Below are positions 42,979-53,617 of a stretch of 64,000 nucleotides of DNA, in pieces. Numbering within the stretch: the first letter of the stretch is position 1; each line of letters opens with the position of its first letter. Position numbers and translations under genes: made by a program. The notes under the pieces are model-generated. The model searched no databases, was not told the origin of the DNA, and worked only from the letters and a program-made list of their open reading frames with translations. This DNA comes from Methylocella tundrae (GTDB lineage Bacteria > Pseudomonadota > Alphaproteobacteria > Rhizobiales > Beijerinckiaceae), in NCBI RefSeq assembly GCF_901905185.1, contig NZ_CABFMQ020000109.1, positions 124,001 through 188,000 of the forward strand. The letters run 5' to 3'.

Positions 42979-44078
42979 TCCGGCGCGTCTCCCGCCCCGA
43001 AATTGCCGGCAAACCTTTCTTCCAGCGACTGGCCGAGGCTCTGCAGGGCGCCGAGCGTCGCGCCGAGAAACGCCGCCGGAACTATCAGGAGATGGATCGC
43101 GCCCTGGATATTGCGGGCGCCGTCGGCAATCAGCACGCCCCAGCTCGCCATAGGCTCCTGCACGCCGAGCCCCAGAAAAGAGATGAAGCTTTCGAGTAGA
43201 ATGACGCGCGGCACGAGCAGCGTCAGATAAGCGGTGATGGGTCCGGCGGCGTTGGGCAGAATATGGCGCCAGATGATGGCCGGCGCGCTCGCGCCCAGAG
43301 CTTGCGCGGCGACTACATATTCGCGGCGCTTGAGGGAGAGGGTCTGGCCGCGCGCGATGCGCGCCATGTCGAGCCATTCGACCGCGCCGATCGCGACGAA
43401 GATGAGCACGAAATGGCGACCAAAGAGCATCACGAGAACGATGACGAAAAAGATGAAAGGCAGCGCGTAGATGATTTCAACGACGCGCATCATCACGGCG
43501 TCGATGCGCCCGCCCGCGTAGCCGGCGATGGCGCCATAGGCGACCCCGATGACGAGAGCGACAAAGGAGGCGAGCAGGCCGACGGCGAGCGAGACGCGGC
43601 CAGCGATCAGCGTTCGCGTCAGGAGATCGCGGCCATTGGCGTCGGTCCCGAACAGGAAGAGATTATGCCGCAACGGGATCACGAGGCGCAGCTTTCGGCC
43701 GTCGTCCTTGCTCTCGGCGACTTTGGGCCGGCCGAAAAGGTCCGAACTTGCAAAGACATCGAGAGTTTGCGGATCAAGCCGCCGCCCGGCCTCCAGCAGG
43801 ACGTCGAGCTGACCGCCGTTCTGTTGCATGGACGCGATATGGGCTCCCATGCGCTGAGCGAGGTCCTCGATCCCAAGGCGCGCCTCCTCGGCAGTCGGAT
43901 GCGCCGAGAGCGACGGCGCGGCGAGAACATAATCAGGATAGACGCGATCGAAAGGATGTGGCGAAACGAGCGGGCCAAAGACGCAGCAGAACGCGATCAG
44001 CGCCAACAGTGCGAGGCTCCGCGGGATGCTCTTCGCCGTCGCGGCGCCGGAATGCAAAGATGGCAAAGCCTCGTTCAT
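42975..44078 (-). CDS. Oligopeptide-type ABC transporter permease (OppC/YejE-like)
   Basis: An inner-membrane permease with a first helix (SLALLALIAFCCVFGPLVS), a roughly 110-residue periplasmic segment and then five helices. The EAA loop is in QALGASAPAIIWRHILPNAAGP. FGTDANGRDLLTRTLIAGRVSL is the standard OppC-type entry to the permease core. The ATG overlaps the stop of the OppB-like gene (ATGA at 44078-44075). Its N-terminal periplasmic part, with a Gln-rich helix (AQRMGAHIASMQQNGG), is longer than in simple OppC proteins and like YejE. Confidence 0.92.
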   Translation of the reverse strand: MNEALPSLHSGAATAKSIPRSLALLALIAFCCVFGPLVSPHPFDRVYPDYVLAAPSLSAHPTAEEARLGIEDLAQRMGAHIASMQQNGGQLDVLLEAGRRLDPQTLDVFASSDLFGRPKVAESKDDGRKLRLVIPLRHNLFLFGTDANGRDLLTRTLIAGRVSLAVGLLASFVALVIGVAYGAIAGYAGGRIDAVMMRVVEIIYALPFIFFVIVLVMLFGRHFVLIFVAIGAVEWLDMARIARGQTLSLKRREYVVAAQALGASAPAIIWRHILPNAAGPITAYLTLLVPRVILLESFISFLGLGVQEPMASWGVLIADGARNIQGAIHLLIVPAAFLGATLGALQSLGQSLEERFAGNFGAGDAPE

Positions 44079-45013
44079 GGCGCGCGCGCGTCCGCGACTC
44101 TTGGATCGAGCCAGCTGTAGATCAGGTCGACGATCAGATTGAAAAAGATGACGAGCGCGGCGACGACGACGACCGTTCCCATGACGAGGGTGTAATCGCG
44201 GCCGAGCGCGCCATCGACGAAGTAGCGTCCCATGCCGGGAATGCCGAAAATGGTCTCGACGATCACCGAGCCGGTCAGGATATTGGCGGCGGCGAGGCCG
44301 AGATAGGAGAGCGTCGGCAAGATCGCGGCGCGAAGCGCGTGGGCGTAAATATGGCGCGCGGGCAGGCCAAAGGCGTGAAGCGTGCGGATATGCGGCTCGG
44401 CAAGGGCGTCGCGCAGCGCGGCCTGCATCAGCCGCGCGATGACCGCGATTTGCGGCAAGGCGAGAGTCGCGACGGGAAGCAGCTGATTTTGCCACGCCCC
44501 ATCGTTCCAGCCGCCGACCGGCAGCGCATGCAGCGTGAGACCGAAGAAAAGTTGCAGGAGCGGCGCGACGACGAAGGGCGGCAGCACGACGCCGATGAGG
44601 GCGGCGACGTCAACCGCCCGCGCGCCAAGCTTTGCGCGCCAGCCGCCGCTCGATGCGCCTGCGATCCCGAGCGCGCCGCCGATCAAAAGCGCGGCGATCA
44701 TGGCCTCCGCGCCGAGCCGCATCGAAATCGGCAACGCATGCGCAAACAGCTCATTGACCGAAAAATCGCGCCAGTGAAAGCTCGGCCCGAAATCGCCGCG
44801 CGCGAGGCTTTGGAGATAAACGAGGAACTGTTGCGCAAGAGGCAGATCGAGCCTGTAGATATGGCGGAGATTTTGCGCGATCGCCGGATCAAGAGGCCGC
44901 GCGGAATCGAATGGACCGCCCGGCGCGAGCCGCATCAGAAAGAACGCCAGCGCGATGACGATGAACAAGGTCGCCAAAGCGCCACTGACGCGGGAGAGCG
45001 CGCGCCGGAGCAT
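44075..45013 (-). CDS. Oligopeptide-type ABC transporter permease (OppB/YejB-like)
   Basis: First gene of the transporter operon. It starts with a membrane helix (VSGALATLFIVIALAFFLMRLAPGGPF), the OppB signature region, and has the EAA loop in LHAFGLPARHIYAHALRAAILP. About six helices are predicted by eye. No periplasmic binding-protein gene precedes it: the upstream neighbour is trpA in the opposite direction, about 300 bases away. Confidence 0.92.
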   Translation of the reverse strand: MLRRALSRVSGALATLFIVIALAFFLMRLAPGGPFDSARPLDPAIAQNLRHIYRLDLPLAQQFLVYLQSLARGDFGPSFHWRDFSVNELFAHALPISMRLGAEAMIAALLIGGALGIAGASSGGWRAKLGARAVDVAALIGVVLPPFVVAPLLQLFFGLTLHALPVGGWNDGAWQNQLLPVATLALPQIAVIARLMQAALRDALAEPHIRTLHAFGLPARHIYAHALRAAILPTLSYLGLAAANILTGSVIVETIFGIPGMGRYFVDGALGRDYTLVMGTVVVVAALVIFFNLIVDLIYSWLDPRVADARAP

Positions 45014-45318
45014 GGGTTAGCGGTTTCGGGATGGGTGTGGCGCGTTCTCTGGCGTCATGCTCTCTCTCTAGGCGCGCGGGCGTTAGCTTACGCGAGCTTA
45101 GCAGATGCGGGTCCAAGGCGTCACGGCTCTGCCGACCGCACTGCCGCGCCGCAAGGGAAAACGAGATCCGGCGAATGAGCGCGGTGAGGGATAAGGCCGT
45201 CTGCGCCCGCTCGCCCGCTTTTTGCTCCCGGCCCCAAAACCCTTCCCCCAGCCCGAAAAATCCTCTATTGGCCAGCGTTCGCGCCGCGCGGCGCTTTCCG
45301 CTCATGGTCCAACAGCCG
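45014..45318. other. 305-base divergent intergenic region
   Basis: It lies between the transporter operon and trpA. An in-frame 5' extension of trpA covers most of it but shows no TrpA similarity. No clear promoter or hairpin stands out. Confidence 0.4.
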
Positions 45319-46167
45319 ATGTCAGACTCTTCGCCAACACGCATTGACCGCCGTTTCGCGGACCTCGCCAAAGAGGGCCGAGCCGCGCTCGCCGCATTCG
45401 TCATGGCGGGCGACCCGGATATTGCGACCAGTCTCGAGATTCTGAAGGCCCTTCCCAAGGCGGGCGCGGATGTGATCGAGGTCGGCATGCCATTCACGGA
45501 CCCGATGGCCGATGGTCCCGCGATCCAGGCCGCGGGGCTGCGCGCTTTGGCGGCCGGAACGACCCTGATCAAAACCCTGCGCCTCGTCGCGGATTTCCGC
45601 GCCGGCGATCAAACGACGCCAATCGTCCTCATGGGCTATTACAATCCGATCTATGTCCACGGCGTCGAAGCATTCCTGCATGACGCGAAGATAGCCGGCG
45701 TCGACGGCCTCATCGTTGTCGACCTGCCGCCGGAGGAGGACGCCGAGCTGTGCCTGCCGGCACTCAAAGCCGGGCTGAATTTCATCCGCCTCGCAACGCC
45801 GACGACCGACGCGGCGCGGCTGCCGGCGGTTCTCGCAAATACGTCCGGCTTTGTCTATTATGTCTCGATCACCGGCACGACAGGCGCCGCGACGCCCGAT
45901 TTCAGTCAGACGGCGGCGGCGGTCGAGCGAATCAAGCGCCATACGAGCCTGCCGGTCGCGGTCGGCTTCGGCGTCAAGTCGGCGCAAACCGCCGCGGCGA
46001 TAGCCGCCCATGCGGATGGCGTGGTTGTCGGCTCGGCCATCGTCGAAGCGCTGCGCGCCTCGCTCGACGCCGCAGGCAAAGCGACGCCCCGGACCGTCCC
46101 GGCGGTCGCGGAGCTTATCGCCGACATCGCAAAAGGCGTCCGTCAGGCCGCGCCGGCGAGAGCATAG
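45319..46167 (+). CDS. trpA: Tryptophan synthase alpha chain
   Basis: TrpA cleaves indole-3-glycerol phosphate and passes indole to TrpB. The catalytic Glu is in DVIEVGMPFTDPMADGP, the Asp region is VDGLIVVDLPPEED, and the phosphate site is VGFGVKSAQTAAA and GVVVGSAIVEAL. The ATG at 45319 gives the usual short N-terminus (MSDSSPTRIDRRFADL); the ATG at 45304 would add five residues. The trpF-trpB genes that commonly precede trpA are not here, but accD and folC follow as in many Alphaproteobacteria. Confidence 0.96.
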   Translation: MSDSSPTRIDRRFADLAKEGRAALAAFVMAGDPDIATSLEILKALPKAGADVIEVGMPFTDPMADGPAIQAAGLRALAAGTTLIKTLRLVADFRAGDQTTPIVLMGYYNPIYVHGVEAFLHDAKIAGVDGLIVVDLPPEEDAELCLPALKAGLNFIRLATPTTDAARLPAVLANTSGFVYYVSITGTTGAATPDFSQTAAAVERIKRHTSLPVAVGFGVKSAQTAAAIAAHADGVVVGSAIVEALRASLDAAGKATPRTVPAVAELIADIAKGVRQAAPARA

Positions 46168-46305
46168 GCCGGCCCGGTCAAAGCCGGTCAGCGTCACGTT
46201 TGCATATTTCTGTCGCAAACAGGCCCCGAAGCCCGTAAATAGGCGCCAGCCTTGGCCGGATCGACAGGCCGGGAACGCCAAGAGCCCGCTGCATCAGGAA
46301 CTTGC

Positions 46306-47172
<867 letters not shown>

Positions 47173-47194
47173 CGCAAGCCGGAACACGCGAACC

Positions 47195-48511
47195 ATGACC
47201 CCGCTCGACGCCCTTCTGGCTCGCCTGTTCCTGTTGCATCGCAAAGACATCGAGCTGACGCTCGGGCGCATGGAGCGTCTGCTCGCCGCCATCGGGTCGC
47301 CGGAGCAGAAGCTTCCTCCCGTCATTCATGTCGCCGGCACCAATGGCAAAGGCTCGACGATCGCCTTCATGCGGGCGATCCTCGAGGCCGCGGGCAAGCG
47401 CGTTCATGTCTACACCTCGCCGCATCTCGTGCGGTTTCACGAGCGCATCCGGCTCGGCGCGAAGGGCGGCGGCAGACTGGTCAGCGACGCCACGCTGTTC
47501 GCGGCGCTGAGCTATTGCGAAGAGGTCAACGCGGGCGCGCCGATCACCTTTTTCGAGTTTACGACCGCGGCCGCCTTCAAGATTTTCAGTGAAACGCCGG
47601 CTGACTATCTGCTTCTCGAGGTCGGCCTTGGCGGCAGAGGCGACGCCACCAATGTCATCCCGCCCCCGAAAGCTACCGTGGTCACGTCAATTTCGATCGA
47701 TCACACGGAATATCTTGGCGATACGCTCGCGAAGATCGCTTTTGAAAAGGCGGGCATCTTCAAGCCGGGCGTTCCGGCAATTTTGAGCGCGCAACAGGAT
47801 GAGGCGCTCGAGGCGCTTCGGCTTGAGGCGGCGCGCGTCGGCGCGCCGGCATTCATTGCGGCGCGCGATTTTTCGGCTCGGGAAGAACAAGGCCGCTTTA
47901 TATTCGAAGACGAGCGCGGCCTGCTCGACCTGCCGCTGCCGCGGCTTCTCGGCCGCCACCAGCAGCAGAATGCCGCAACCGCCATCGCTGCCCTGCGCTG
48001 CGTCGAACCGGACCTCGATCCGCAAGCTTTTGAGCGCGGCCTAACCCAGGTCGAGTGGCCGGCGCGCCTGCAAAATATGGTGAAAGGACGCATCTGTGAA
48101 ATTGCGCCCTTCGGCGCCGAGATCTGGCTCGACGGCGGCCATAATGAAGACGGTGGGCGCGCGCTAGCCGAAGCCATGGCCGATTTCGAGGACCGGACAG
48201 AACGGCCGCTGATCATTATTTGCGGCACGCTGACGACCAAGGACACCGCCGCGTTCCTGCGCTCCTTCAAGGGCATTGCGCAGGAAGCGCTGGCTGTTCC
48301 CGTCGAGGCGGAACTCTACGGCAAACCCGCGCGGGACGTCGCCCTCGCCGCCGATGAAGTCGGCATCCCCGCCGCGGCCTGCGAAAGCATCGAACTGGCG
48401 CTTCGCTTCCTCTCGGCGCGCGAATGGCGCTTGCCGCCGCGCATCCTCATCGCCGGCAGCCTTTATCTGGCAGGCGAGGTGCTGGCGCTGAACGGAACGC
48501 CGCCGCAATAG
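47195..48511 (+). CDS. folC: Folylpolyglutamate synthase / dihydrofolate synthase
   Basis: FolC adds glutamate to dihydropteroate and folates. The Mur-ligase-type P-loop is HVAGTNGKGSTIAFM at about residues 47-61. TSPHLVRFHERI, EVGLGGRGDATNV and DHTEYLGDT follow, all family motifs, as does WLDGGHNEDGG in the C-terminal domain. The ATG at 47195 lies 22 bases after accD, so trpA-accD-folC probably share a transcript. Confidence 0.96.
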   Translation: MTPLDALLARLFLLHRKDIELTLGRMERLLAAIGSPEQKLPPVIHVAGTNGKGSTIAFMRAILEAAGKRVHVYTSPHLVRFHERIRLGAKGGGRLVSDATLFAALSYCEEVNAGAPITFFEFTTAAAFKIFSETPADYLLLEVGLGGRGDATNVIPPPKATVVTSISIDHTEYLGDTLAKIAFEKAGIFKPGVPAILSAQQDEALEALRLEAARVGAPAFIAARDFSAREEQGRFIFEDERGLLDLPLPRLLGRHQQQNAATAIAALRCVEPDLDPQAFERGLTQVEWPARLQNMVKGRICEIAPFGAEIWLDGGHNEDGGRALAEAMADFEDRTERPLIIICGTLTTKDTAAFLRSFKGIAQEALAVPVEAELYGKPARDVALAADEVGIPAAACESIELALRFLSAREWRLPPRILIAGSLYLAGEVLALNGTPPQ

Positions 48512-48595
48512 GCTTCGACCGACGCCTCGGCAGAACCCGAGCGCGATGCGCCGGCAAAAATCCAATTGAGCGAGGCGCGCAAGCTGATGGGGCCG

Positions 48596-48952
48596 TCAAG
48601 CCCCATCATAGTCAGCCCAGCAATCCGGCGTCTCGAACACTTTGACGCCGGCGAGCTGCGGCAGCTTCGGTTTGATGCGATCGAAAATCCAGACCGCGAT
48701 CAATTCCGCCGTCGGATTTTCAAGCCCCTCGATCTCATTGAGGTAATGATGGTCGAGCCGTTCCAGCAGCGGCCCGAACGCCGCCTCTATATCGAAGAAA
48801 TCGACGACAAACCCGCTTCTTTGGTCGACCGCGCCCTCAAGGTTCACCTCAACGCGGTAGGAATGGCCATGCAGCCGGTAGCAACGATGTTTTTCGCCGA
48901 CATGCGGCAGCCTGTGCGCCGCCTCGAAATGAAACGCCTGCGTGATTTTCAT
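48596..48952 (-). CDS. queD: 6-carboxy-5,6,7,8-tetrahydropterin synthase QueD
   Basis: QueD makes 6-carboxytetrahydropterin from dihydroneopterin triphosphate in queuosine synthesis. Zinc ligands are the His in FEAAHRL and the pair in LHGHSY, with the catalytic Cys in KHRCYRLHG. The ERLDHHYLNE segment holds the Asp-His pair. It follows queE with a 10-base gap. queC and queF are not in the window. Confidence 0.95.
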   Translation of the reverse strand: MKITQAFHFEAAHRLPHVGEKHRCYRLHGHSYRVEVNLEGAVDQRSGFVVDFFDIEAAFGPLLERLDHHYLNEIEGLENPTAELIAVWIFDRIKPKLPQLAGVKVFETPDCWADYDGA

Positions 48953-48962
48953 GCCGAAATCT

Positions 48963-49595
48963 TCATGGAATGCCGATCAGCTTGTGAGTCTGGACACTGA
49001 GGCGCCAATGCGGATGCGAAAGACAATAGGCGATCGCCGCGGCCGTATTCGCCGCGACATCAGCGCCATCCATGGGTTGCAGCCAGAAATGCGCGAAATC
49101 AAGCCCGCTCAGCGCATCGGGCGGCAAATCCGCTTGAGGAAACACCAGCTTCAGTTCAGATCCGCGCGTTACCGTCAGCGCCGCGCCCGCCTTGGGACTG
49201 ACGCATAGCCAGTCGACGCCGCGCGGCGGCTCCAGCGTCCCGTTGGTCTCGACGGCGACCTCAAAACCGCGCGCATGGGCCGCCTCGATCAGCGCCTCGT
49301 CGAGTTGCAGCAAAGGCTCGCCGCCAGTAAAGACGACGAAACGATCGCCGGTTCCGCCGCGCCAGGCCGCCTCGATCGCGGCCGCAAGCGCCTCGGGGCG
49401 CGCGAAAGAGCCGCCGCCCTCCCCATCGGTTCCGACAAAATCGGTGTCGCAAAAGCTGCAGGTCGCCTCGATGCGGTCCTTTTCGCGGCCAGACCACAGA
49501 TTGCAGCCGGCAAAGCGGCAGAATACGGCGGCGCGCCCGGCCTGAGCGCCCTCGCCCTGGAGCGTCAAGAACAGCTCTTTGACTGCGTAAGCCAT
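48963..49595 (-). CDS. queE: 7-carboxy-7-deazaguanine synthase QueE
   Basis: A radical SAM enzyme that contracts the QueD product to carboxydeazaguanine. The cluster motif is the QueE-type C-x14-C-x2-C (C31, C46 and C49), unlike the standard CxxxCxxC, and FTGGEPLLQ supplies the SAM-binding GGE. I chose the ATG at 49595 (MAYAVKELFLTLQGEG) as the family start. queE then queD lie leftward and converge with folC. A terminator of trxA lies just upstream. Confidence 0.94.
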   Translation of the reverse strand: MAYAVKELFLTLQGEGAQAGRAAVFCRFAGCNLWSGREKDRIEATCSFCDTDFVGTDGEGGGSFARPEALAAAIEAAWRGGTGDRFVVFTGGEPLLQLDEALIEAAHARGFEVAVETNGTLEPPRGVDWLCVSPKAGAALTVTRGSELKLVFPQADLPPDALSGLDFAHFWLQPMDGADVAANTAAAIAYCLSHPHWRLSVQTHKLIGIP

Positions 49596-49607
49596 TCTTG
49601 TCCCAAG

Positions 49608-49633
49608 CAAAAAGGACCCCTGCGGGGTCCTTT
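49608..49633 (-). terminator. Rho-independent terminator after trxA
   Basis: AAAGGACCCC and GGGGTCCTTT form a perfect 10-bp stem with a 3-base loop; on the minus strand TTTTT follows. It separates trxA from queE. Confidence 0.9.
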
Positions 49634-49673
49634 CATTATAAACCGGCGCACAAAATGGCGCGAATTGGAAAGC

Positions 49674-49994
49674 TCAGATAGCCTCGGATATCCATCTCTT
49701 GAGTTCGCCCTTCGGCGCCGCGCCGACCTTGGTCGAGGCGAGCTTTCCTTCCTTGAACAGCAACAAAGTCGGAATGCTGCGAATGCCATAAGCGCCCGCG
49801 GTGCCCGGATTCTCGTCGACATTGAGCTTGGCGATCGTCACCTTGCCCTCTAATTCGTCGGCGATTTCTTCCAGAGCCGGGCCGATCATTTTACAGGGGC
49901 CGCACCATTCAGCCCAGAAATCAACGACAACCGGGCCGCCGGCGCCAACCACATCGCTTTTAAAATTCGCATCGGTGACTTTGACGGTCGACAT
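49674..49994 (-). CDS. trxA: Thioredoxin
   Basis: A 106-residue thioredoxin with the active site WAEWCGPCKM at about residues 27-36, the cis-proline segment IRSIPTLLLF and no signal peptide, so it works in the cytoplasm to reduce protein disulfides. It has its own promoter (50074-50046) and a strong terminator. Confidence 0.97.
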   Translation of the reverse strand: MSTVKVTDANFKSDVVGAGGPVVVDFWAEWCGPCKMIGPALEEIADELEGKVTIAKLNVDENPGTAGAYGIRSIPTLLLFKEGKLASTKVGAAPKGELKRWISEAI

Positions 49995-50045
49995 GGGCTG
50001 CTCTCATCATTCTGCGCGGAGAAATTCCACCTGCGTTTCATTTCG

Positions 50046-50074
50046 AAAGTAAGAAGGCTCGGCTCTTGCGTCAA
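50046..50074 (-). promoter_or_regulatory. trxA promoter
   Basis: TTGACG (50074-50069), a 17-base spacer and TACTTT (50051-50046) match the housekeeping consensus and lie about 50 bases upstream of the trxA start. Confidence 0.65.
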
Positions 50075-50173
50075 GGCGCCCTCGTCGGTGCGCGCTTTTT
50101 GCCGCGCCGATTCCCTGGCGCTTTAGCTGACTCTTATGTCAGAACAAATAGATACGATGATCACAAACGCGCC

Positions 50174-53100
50174 TTACGCCACCGCCGCGAGAGCCCCGTC
50201 TAACAAAGCGTCGTCGAGGGTCGCGACAAGAGGCCCATCGGTCCAGATCAGCAGCATGCGCAGGCGCTTGGCGGGCCAGAGCGGCGCCAGCACGGCGCGA
50301 TACAGCGCCATTTGCATCAGATAGCGCGCCGGGATGTCGGCGGTGGCGCAAGGAGCGCCGGTCTTGAAATCCGCCACAAGCACGTCATCCCCCGCGATCC
50401 CCAGGCGATCGATCCGCCCTATGATCTCGATCGATTTTTCGCGCGGAAGGGCGATCTTGCCCGAAACCGCGACCTCCGCCCTTGATTCGGGGCCAAACAG
50501 GGGCGCAAGCTCCGGCGCGCCGATCACCGCGAGCGCCGCCTTGAGAAGATCTTCTCGCGTCGGCGCATCGAGATCGCCGGCTCTCGCCCCGAGAAACGCC
50601 AGCCCCGCCCTTGAGCGACTCTCCGGCGGAAGGTCGGGCAGATATTGCAGCAGCACATGCGTCAAGGAGCCGAGACGCAAAGCCTCACGCCGCGCCGGCG
50701 TCAGAGAAGAGTCAACCCAGCGATCGGCCGATGCGAGCGCGCTCGACGGCCGAATCGGCGGCGCCGGCTCCATCACCGGATCGACGCGCCGCCAGAGCCA
50801 GCCCGGCGGGGACGCTGCGGCGGCGGGGGGCGCCCGCGAAACAAGGGAGGCGGGATAACCGCCTTTCGAGACGAGACGAAGGATGCTGTCATCCGCGTTC
50901 CAGAACGCCGGGGCGTTTTCGATATCCGGATCATTCGCAAGCGCTGCGTCGATCATCTCGCCCCAGCAGCCTTGAGCGCGCCCTCTCGAGCCATGAAACC
51001 CCGCGATATAGAGCCGCTCCTCGGCCCGCGTCAGGGCGACGTAAAGAAGGCGCCGATATTCATCCTGTCCTGCGCCGCGCATATTTTCCCGCGCGAGCAC
51101 CACAGCCTGGCAATCGGCCGCCTTGCGCGGCGACCAGGCGATTGCGGCGGAGGGTCCGGCGCCAAGCACAAAAATGTTCGGATCATGGCGCGGCGACGGC
51201 GCGCCGCAAGTATCCGGCAAAAAGACGATTTTGGCCTCAAGCCCTTTCGCCGCGTGAACGGTCATGACGCGCACGACGTCGGCCCCGCTCTCCATATCGC
51301 GCTTGATCGAACGCTCCACCGCCTCGAAGTCGGACAGAAAGCCTGAAAGCGAAGGCGCCGCCTCCGCCTCATGGGCGAGAGCGAGGCGCAAAAATTCGTC
51401 AATGGCGTCGGCGGCCTCCGGGCCAAGCCGCGCCTCCATCGCGCGCCGCCCGCCATCCTCGCAGAGCAGACTGGAATAGAAGGCGAAAGGATTTTGCGCG
51501 GCGCGGCTGCGCCAAAGGTCAAGCTTTTGCCCCGCCGCCTCACATTTTTCCTTGCGCGAGGCTTTGAGCGCCTCGAAAAGACTCGCCGGGCGGCGCGGGG
51601 CGAGCGCTAAAAGATCGTCATCGTCAAAGCCGATCAGCGGCGATTTCAAAACCGCGGCAAGGTTCAGGTCGTCCTCGGGCAGAAGCGCCGCGCGCCCCGC
51701 CGCGACAAGGTCAAGCACAGCGATATGTTCGGCAAGCTCAAGCCGGTCGGCGCCGGCGACAGGCACGCCATTCTGCTTAAGCGCTCGAATCACGGCGTCG
51801 AAAAAGGCGCCGCGCGTTCGCACCAAAATGAGAATATCGCCCGCGCGGATAGGACGCGCGCCGCCGCCCGCGCTGTCGTAAACACACTCTCCCGACCCCT
51901 CAGCAATAAGACCGGCGATCTTTTGCGCGACGCGCTGCGCAATAAGGCTTGCCGGGTCCACCTCGTCCAGAATGTCGAGCGGCAGCCTCCAGTCGCGCGC
52001 GCTCTCGCGCGCCTCGGCGCCAACCGGCGGCCAGATCTCAACGAGGCCCGGAAGCTTTTCCTTCAAGGCTTCATGCGGCATCCAGACGTCGAGATCAGCG
52101 ACGAGCCCATTTTGATGGGCTGGCGGAGCAAACACTTTGTCGACGGCCGCCAGCACGCCGGGCGCCGAGCGAAAAGATTGCGTCAACCGCACATGCGCGA
52201 AGGTCTCCGCTCCGGCGGTGAATTTACGCTCGAATTTCTGCCGCATCTCGCCGAACATATGCGGCGCCGCGCCCTGGAATGAAAAGATCGACTGCTTTTC
52301 GTCCCCGACGGCGAAGAAAGTCCGGGCGCTTGTCGCGCTGCCCGCGCCGACCGCGAAGTCGCCCGTCAGCCGCTCGAGAATCCGCCACTGCGCGGCGCTC
52401 GTGTCCTGCGCCTCGTCGACGAGAATATGGTCGATCCCGGCGTCGAGCTTATAAAGCACCCATGCCGCCTCGGACCGTTCGAGCAGCGCCAGCGTCTTCG
52501 ACACGAGATCATCGAAGTCGAGGATGCCGCGCGCGGCCTTCATCGCCTCATAGCGCTGGAAGATCGCATCAACGAGGAGAGCCAGCGCGACTGAGCGCTC
52601 CACGGTGGCGGCGGCTTTCTGTTCGGCGCGTAGAAGCTCGAGCCGCTCCTGCTCGGCATAAAACCCGGCCTCGATGTCCGGCCGCTGTTTCGCCAAAGCC
52701 TTGGTGAGGAGGCTGACATATCGCTCGTCATCGCCCTTGAAGAAAATCGAAAGATAAGAGCCAAGGCAGGATTCGGCGTCTCCATCCGCCCGATGCGAGG
52801 CCGCTTGCCGGAACAACGCCGCCCTCTTGCAGTCTGTTGCGCCGCCTGCTTCGAGAAATGTGGCGATCTCGCGCCATCGCGCCGGAGTGAGGCCGTCCTC
52901 GATCATCTGCCGCCTGATCGCGGCGACGTCCCGCCCCGCGGCCAGCCCCAGAGCCCTGCGAAGACTGGACTCATGATTCTGCGGCCAGGACGCGCGGGAC
53001 ATGGCGCGATGGCGCATCGCCTCCTTGACGAGGGTTTCGAATCCCTGCCCCGAGCAATCCTCCGTCACGCGCGAAAGCATGGCCGCGAGCGCCGCGTCAT

Positions 53101-53617
53101 CGCGGGATGCGTGATCCAGCACCTCGCGCCGGGCGCGCTGCAACAGTTCGGCCTGCCCCGTCTCATCGGCGACCTCGAAACGCGCGGGCGCGTTCGCCTC
53201 GAACGGAAAGAGATGAAGCAGCCTTTCGCAGAAGGCGTGAATGGTCTGGATTTTCAGCCCGCCCGGCGTCTCGACCGTCCGCGCAAAGAGTTTCCGCGCC
53301 GCGACTCTGTCCCGCGCGCCGGGGTCTGGCGCGCCGGTCGCGATGATTGATTTGCGCAGGTCCGCGTCGTCGAGCCGCGTCCATAGCGCCAGAGTATCGA
53401 AGACGCGCGTCGCCATATTCGCCGCCGCCGCCTTGGTGAAGGTCAGGCAGAGTATTTTCGAGGGCGGCGCGCCTTGCAGCAGCAGCCGCACGACGCGCTG
53501 GGCGAGCACATGCGTCTTGCCGGAGCCGGCATTGGCGGAGACCCACACGGAAGCGCCGGGATCTGAGGCCTGACGCTGCTTTTCCAGCGTGTGCAGAGGG
53601 ATGTTGGCGAGAGCCAT
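50174..53617 (-). CDS. addA: Double-strand break repair helicase-nuclease AddA
   Basis: AddA is the UvrD-type helicase with nuclease of the AddAB enzyme, which processes broken ends for RecA. Walker A is SANAGSGKTHVLAQR (about residues 28-42). LVDEAQDTSAAQW is Walker B/motif II, and motif VI is YVALTRAEERLY. The C-terminal nuclease has GRIDRLGIAGDDVLVADFKTG. Length (1147 aa) is typical of the alphaproteobacterial form. The ATG overlaps the addB stop as TAATG (53619-53615). Confidence 0.95.
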   Translation of the reverse strand: MALANIPLHTLEKQRQASDPGASVWVSANAGSGKTHVLAQRVVRLLLQGAPPSKILCLTFTKAAAANMATRVFDTLALWTRLDDADLRKSIIATGAPDPGARDRVAARKLFARTVETPGGLKIQTIHAFCERLLHLFPFEANAPARFEVADETGQAELLQRARREVLDHASRDDAALAAMLSRVTEDCSGQGFETLVKEAMRHRAMSRASWPQNHESSLRRALGLAAGRDVAAIRRQMIEDGLTPARWREIATFLEAGGATDCKRAALFRQAASHRADGDAESCLGSYLSIFFKGDDERYVSLLTKALAKQRPDIEAGFYAEQERLELLRAEQKAAATVERSVALALLVDAIFQRYEAMKAARGILDFDDLVSKTLALLERSEAAWVLYKLDAGIDHILVDEAQDTSAAQWRILERLTGDFAVGAGSATSARTFFAVGDEKQSIFSFQGAAPHMFGEMRQKFERKFTAGAETFAHVRLTQSFRSAPGVLAAVDKVFAPPAHQNGLVADLDVWMPHEALKEKLPGLVEIWPPVGAEARESARDWRLPLDILDEVDPASLIAQRVAQKIAGLIAEGSGECVYDSAGGGARPIRAGDILILVRTRGAFFDAVIRALKQNGVPVAGADRLELAEHIAVLDLVAAGRAALLPEDDLNLAAVLKSPLIGFDDDDLLALAPRRPASLFEALKASRKEKCEAAGQKLDLWRSRAAQNPFAFYSSLLCEDGGRRAMEARLGPEAADAIDEFLRLALAHEAEAAPSLSGFLSDFEAVERSIKRDMESGADVVRVMTVHAAKGLEAKIVFLPDTCGAPSPRHDPNIFVLGAGPSAAIAWSPRKAADCQAVVLARENMRGAGQDEYRRLLYVALTRAEERLYIAGFHGSRGRAQGCWGEMIDAALANDPDIENAPAFWNADDSILRLVSKGGYPASLVSRAPPAAAASPPGWLWRRVDPVMEPAPPIRPSSALASADRWVDSSLTPARREALRLGSLTHVLLQYLPDLPPESRSRAGLAFLGARAGDLDAPTREDLLKAALAVIGAPELAPLFGPESRAEVAVSGKIALPREKSIEIIGRIDRLGIAGDDVLVADFKTGAPCATADIPARYLMQMALYRAVLAPLWPAKRLRMLLIWTDGPLVATLDDALLDGALAAVA

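Noticed and set aside
42979..43377. N-terminal extension of the dual ATPase into the permease gene
   Set aside because: The region is coding for the permease in another frame, and the ATPase start at 42978 has an ATGA overlap.
45031..45318. N-terminal extension of trpA by up to 96 codons
   Set aside because: The extra residues have no TrpA similarity and the standard N-terminus begins near 45319.
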